Shown here in pieces: positions 32,864-35,967 of a stretch of DNA of 35,967 nucleotides (the stretch's first letter is position 1; every line of letters starts with the position of its first letter). The notes below the pieces were generated by a model that saw nothing but the letters and a program-made list of their open reading frames with translations, searched no databases and had not been told where the DNA came from. The translations under genes and the position numbers were made by a program. The DNA is from Pseudomonadota bacterium (GTDB taxonomy: Bacteria > Pseudomonadota > Gammaproteobacteria > Steroidobacterales > Steroidobacteraceae), in the NCBI GenBank assembly GCA_021838635.1, contig JAKCDC010000007.1:1-35967 (forward strand), read 5' to 3'.

Positions 32864-35800
32864 TCAGCGCAGCACGATGAGCAGATCCTTCGGATCGACC
32901 TGTTGGCCGGGTTTGACGAGGATCTCGGCGACCTCCCCGTCCATCTCGGCGCGGACCTGAGTCTCCATTTTCATCGCCTCGAGGCTCACCAGGACGTCGC
33001 CCCGGATCACTTTACGTCCCACGCTGACCGCGATCGTTGCCACGGTGCCCGGCATCGGTGCACCCACCTGTTTAGTGTCTCCCGGGACCGCCTTGCGCTG
33101 CGGTGGCCGTTTAGCGACCTGGCTGCGGTCCGCGACGCGCAGCGTGCGCGGCTGACCGTTCAGTTCCATGAACACCGTTCGGGTGCCGTCCTCGTGGACC
33201 TCGCTGCAGGCCACGTAGCGCACGAACAGCCGCTTGCCGCGCTCCAGGTCGACGCTGATCTCCTCGCCCGGCTCCATGCCGTAAAAAAACACCGAGGTCG
33301 GCAAAATGCCGACGTCGCCGTAGCGAGAGCGTTCCGCAGCATAATCGAGCCAGACCTTCGGATACATCAAGTAGGAAGCCAGGTCATCGTCGCTGACGGC
33401 TCGCGGTGTGGCCTTCTGGATCTTGATGCGCTCGGCTTCCAGGTCGACCGCCGACATCGATGCGCCCGGCCGCTGCGCGAGCGGCGCGGTGCCCTTGAGC
33501 ACTTTGTGCTGCAATGCGGTGGGAAAGCCGCCGTACGGCTGACCGAGGTCCCCGTGGAAGAAGCTCACCACCGACTCCGGGAACGGTACATCGACACTCG
33601 GGTCTAGCACCTGCTCGCGCGTCAGACCGCTCGTGACCATCAGCAGCGCCATGTCCCCGACCACCTTAGAGCTTGGGGTGACCTTGACGATGTCGCCGAA
33701 CAGCTGATTGACGTCCGCATATGCCTGGGCTACCTGGGGCCAGTGCGCACCGTCGATGCCGAGCGCGCGCGCCTGTTCGCGTAGGTTGGTGAACTGCCCG
33801 CCCGGCATGCCGTGCACGTACACCTCGGAGGCGCCGGCGCGGATGTCGCTTTCGAACGCACAGTACAGCCGTCGGACCTGCTCCCAGTATGAGGAGAGCA
33901 TGCGCAGATTCGCCGGTTCGATCCCTGGGTCGCGCGGCCCGTGCCGCAGCGCCTCGACGATCGAGCCGAGGTTCGGCTGGGATGTGAGTCCGCTCATCGC
34001 ATCAATGGCGCCGTCGATGGCATCTGCGCCGGCCTCCACCGCCGCCAGGACGCTCGCAGCGGCGATGCCGCTGGTGTCGTGGGTGTGGAAATGCACCGGC
34101 AGGCCGGTCTCTTCCTTCAGCGCCTTGACCAGCGTGAACGCCGCGCGCGGCCGACACAGTCCTGCCATGTCCTTGATGCCAAGCACGTGCGCCCCGGCGG
34201 CCTTCAGGTCCCGAGCGAGGCGCAGGTAGTAATCGAGCGTGTACTTCTTCTCGTGCGGATCGCCGAGATTGCCGGTGTAACAGATCGCAGTCTCACACAG
34301 CCGACCGCTCTCGAGCACCGCATCGATGGCAACGCGCATGTTCTCGACCCAGTTGAGCGAATCGAAGATGCGAAATACATCAATGCCGCGTTCCGCGGCC
34401 TGCTTCACGAAGAAGCGCACCACATTGTCCGGATAGTTGGTGTAGCCGACTGCGTTAGCCGAGCGCAGCAACATCTGCAGCAGAAGATTCGGCATCCGCT
34501 CGCGCAGCACTGCGAGGCGCTGCCAGGGATCCTCGCGTAAAAAGCGCATTGCCACGTCGAAGGTCGCCCCACCCCAGCACTCCACTGAGAACAGCTGTGG
34601 CGTCAGGCTCGCGTAATACGGCGCGATGGCGGCCATGTCGAACGTGCGCATGCGGGTGGCGAGCAGCGACTGGTGTGCATCGCGCATCGTCGTATCGGTG
34701 AGCAGCACGCGCCGCTCTGCGAGCATCCAGCGGGCGAAGCCCTCCGGGCCGAGCTCATCGAGTTTCTGCTTGGTCCCGGCCGGCGCTGATGCCGGCAGTA
34801 CCGGCGGCAGCTTGGGTTGCTCGATCCGCTCCGGCCGCGCGCGGGCGCGCGTCTCGGCATTGCCGTTGACGATGGTTTCGGCGATGTGAGTGAGGATGCG
34901 GCTCGCGCGGTCGCGTTTGCGCGGCCAGTGAAAGAGTTCCGGCGTCTCGTCGATGAACTTGGTGGTGTAGGAACCGTCGGCGAAGCGCCGGTGGCTGATG
35001 ACCTGATCGAGGAACCGCAGGTTCGTCACCACACCGCGGATGCGAAACTCCCACAGCGCACGGTGCATGCGCGCGATCGCCTCCTCTGGGGTCGACGCCC
35101 AGGCGGTCACCTTGACCAGCAGCGAATCGTACGAACGGGTGATGATCGCGCCGGTGTAGGCGGTGCCGGCGTCGAGCCGGATGCCAAATCCGGCGGGGCT
35201 GCGGTAGGCGCTGATCTTGCCGTAGTCCGGAATAAAGTTGTTCTCCGGGTCCTCGGTGGTCACCCGGCACTGCAGCGCGTGCGCCTGGATGCGGATGTCC
35301 TGCTGCGCCGGTACACCGCTCTCGCTCGTGCCGAGGCGTGCCCCTTCGGCAATGCGGATCTGCGCCTTGACCAGATCGATACCCGTGGCGCACTCGGTCA
35401 CGGTGTGCTCGACCTGGATGCGCGGATTGACCTCGATGAAGTAGAACTTGCCGCTCTCGGCATCCTGGAGGAACTCCACGGTGCCGGCATTGCGGTAATG
35501 GGCGGCGTGACCGATGGCGAGCGCAGCCTGACAGATCTCCTCGCGCTGCGCTGTAGTCAGAAACATCGCCGGAGCGCGCTCGACCACCTTCTGGTTGCGT
35601 CGCTGCACGGTGCAGTCGCGCTCGAACAAGTGCACCAGGCCGCCATGCGCGTCCCCGAGGATCTGCACCTCGACGTGGCGCGCTCGGCGCACCAGTTTCT
35701 CCAGGTAGACCTCGTCGTTGCCAAACGCGGCCTTCGCTTCTCGGCGTGCGAGCGGCAGGAGTTCCTGAAGCTGTTGGTCGTTTTCGATGACGCGCATGCC

Positions 35801-35967
35801 ACGCCCGCCTCCGCCCCAGCTGGCCTTGAGCATGACCGGATAGCCGATCTGCTGCGCCAGGCGCACGCACTCGGGCAGAGCCTCGGGCAGTGGTGCGGTG
35901 GCTGGCATCACCGCGACGCCCGCCTGCTCGGCGAGGTTGCGTGCCGAGACCTTGTTGCCGAGCAAGC
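32864..35967 (-). CDS. pyc: pyruvate carboxylase, 5'-truncated by the window edge
   Basis: Biotin enzyme that makes oxaloacetate from pyruvate, bicarbonate and ATP. Of the single-chain protein 1033 residues are visible; about the first 100 of the biotin carboxylase domain lie outside. Seen in order: ATP-grasp glycine loop WGGGGRGMRV, EVNPRIQVEHTVTE, then the carboxyltransferase barrel with TTMRDAHQSLLATRMRT, the ECWGGATFDVAMRFL motif and HFHTHDTSG with metal-binding residues, a PYC/OADA linker domain, and a C-terminal biotinyl domain with AMKMET (biotin Lys about 35 residues from the end). The first Met visible is internal, so no start can be given. The domain order separates it from split OadA/AccC systems. 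It fits a cell growing on sugars degraded to pyruvate and lactate. Confidence 0.95.
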   Translation of the reverse strand, partial: LLGNKVSARNLAEQAGVAVMPATAPLPEALPECVRLAQQIGYPVMLKASWGGGGRGMRVIENDQQLQELLPLARREAKAAFGNDEVYLEKLVRRARHVEVQILGDAHGGLVHLFERDCTVQRRNQKVVERAPAMFLTTAQREEICQAALAIGHAAHYRNAGTVEFLQDAESGKFYFIEVNPRIQVEHTVTECATGIDLVKAQIRIAEGARLGTSESGVPAQQDIRIQAHALQCRVTTEDPENNFIPDYGKISAYRSPAGFGIRLDAGTAYTGAIITRSYDSLLVKVTAWASTPEEAIARMHRALWEFRIRGVVTNLRFLDQVISHRRFADGSYTTKFIDETPELFHWPRKRDRASRILTHIAETIVNGNAETRARARPERIEQPKLPPVLPASAPAGTKQKLDELGPEGFARWMLAERRVLLTDTTMRDAHQSLLATRMRTFDMAAIAPYYASLTPQLFSVECWGGATFDVAMRFLREDPWQRLAVLRERMPNLLLQMLLRSANAVGYTNYPDNVVRFFVKQAAERGIDVFRIFDSLNWVENMRVAIDAVLESGRLCETAICYTGNLGDPHEKKYTLDYYLRLARDLKAAGAHVLGIKDMAGLCRPRAAFTLVKALKEETGLPVHFHTHDTSGIAAASVLAAVEAGADAIDGAIDAMSGLTSQPNLGSIVEALRHGPRDPGIEPANLRMLSSYWEQVRRLYCAFESDIRAGASEVYVHGMPGGQFTNLREQARALGIDGAHWPQVAQAYADVNQLFGDIVKVTPSSKVVGDMALLMVTSGLTREQVLDPSVDVPFPESVVSFFHGDLGQPYGGFPTALQHKVLKGTAPLAQRPGASMSAVDLEAERIKIQKATPRAVSDDDLASYLMYPKVWLDYAAERSRYGDVGILPTSVFFYGMEPGEEISVDLERGKRLFVRYVACSEVHEDGTRTVFMELNGQPRTLRVADRSQVAKRPPQRKAVPGDTKQVGAPMPGTVATIAVSVGRKVIRGDVLVSLEAMKMETQVRAEMDGEVAEILVKPGQQVDPKDLLIVLR

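Noticed and set aside
1-35967. mobile elements, CRISPR arrays, tRNA or rRNA genes
   Set aside because: No transposase or integrase motifs, spaced repeat array, cloverleaf or rRNA-like stretch was found on reading both strands.

Overview
The window looks like the chromosome of a GC-rich heterotrophic proteobacterium, probably a gammaproteobacterium near Xanthomonadales/Steroidobacterales. This rests on an Oar-like TonB receptor next to a flavin-dependent halogenase, oxidative (non-phosphorylating) sugar pathways, FucP-type sugar symport and a single-chain pyruvate carboxylase. The taxonomic placement is inference. I saw no rRNA, tRNA, CRISPR array, phage or intact insertion sequence. Almost everything serves sugar uptake and oxidation.

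Region A (10-8648, + strand) reads as one tightly packed eight-gene operon: a ribose-class ABC importer (binding protein, double ATPase, permease), an IclR regulator, a family-1 solute-binding-like protein with no signal peptide, a Gfo/Idh/MocA oxidoreductase, a DHRS6-like SDR resembling 2-keto-3-deoxy-L-fuconate dehydrogenase, and an FMN-dependent L-2-hydroxyacid (lactate) oxidase/dehydrogenase. The last two fit the end of the non-phosphorylating L-fucose route, which yields pyruvate and L-lactate. A D-lactate-dehydrogenase-type flavoprotein (8667-10070, -) converges on it.

Region B (10220-18403) alternates strands. It holds a FadR-type GntR regulator, a FucP/GluP-family symporter, a fumarylacetoacetate-hydrolase-fold enzyme (GguC/AraD1-like), an alpha-ketoglutarate semialdehyde dehydrogenase, an SDR very like Caulobacter D-xylose dehydrogenase, a second FadR-type regulator and a PatD-like aldehyde dehydrogenase. 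The SDR, FAH enzyme and semialdehyde dehydrogenase are three steps of a Weimberg-type pentose route to 2-oxoglutarate. The lactonase and sugar-acid dehydratase are not in the window. A near-identical 15-base direct repeat lies between the divergent symporter and FAH genes.

Region C (about 18404-31181, + strand) is visibly less GC-rich. It begins with a roughly 650-base stretch without a recognisable gene, then a promoter with a perfect 18-base LacI-type palindrome just downstream. The genes are an Oar-like TonB-dependent receptor, a tryptophan-halogenase-like enzyme, a LacI regulator, a complete carbohydrate ABC importer of the CUT1 type (lipoprotein, two permeases, MalK-like ATPase) and a secreted GH39 glycosidase (beta-xylosidase-like). 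The simplest reading is a xyloside or related glycoside uptake island whose pentose product could feed region B.

Region D (31168-35967, - strand) has an MFS transporter with two extra N-terminal membrane segments and a 5'-truncated pyruvate carboxylase. The carboxylase would refill oxaloacetate from the pyruvate made by the sugar pathways.
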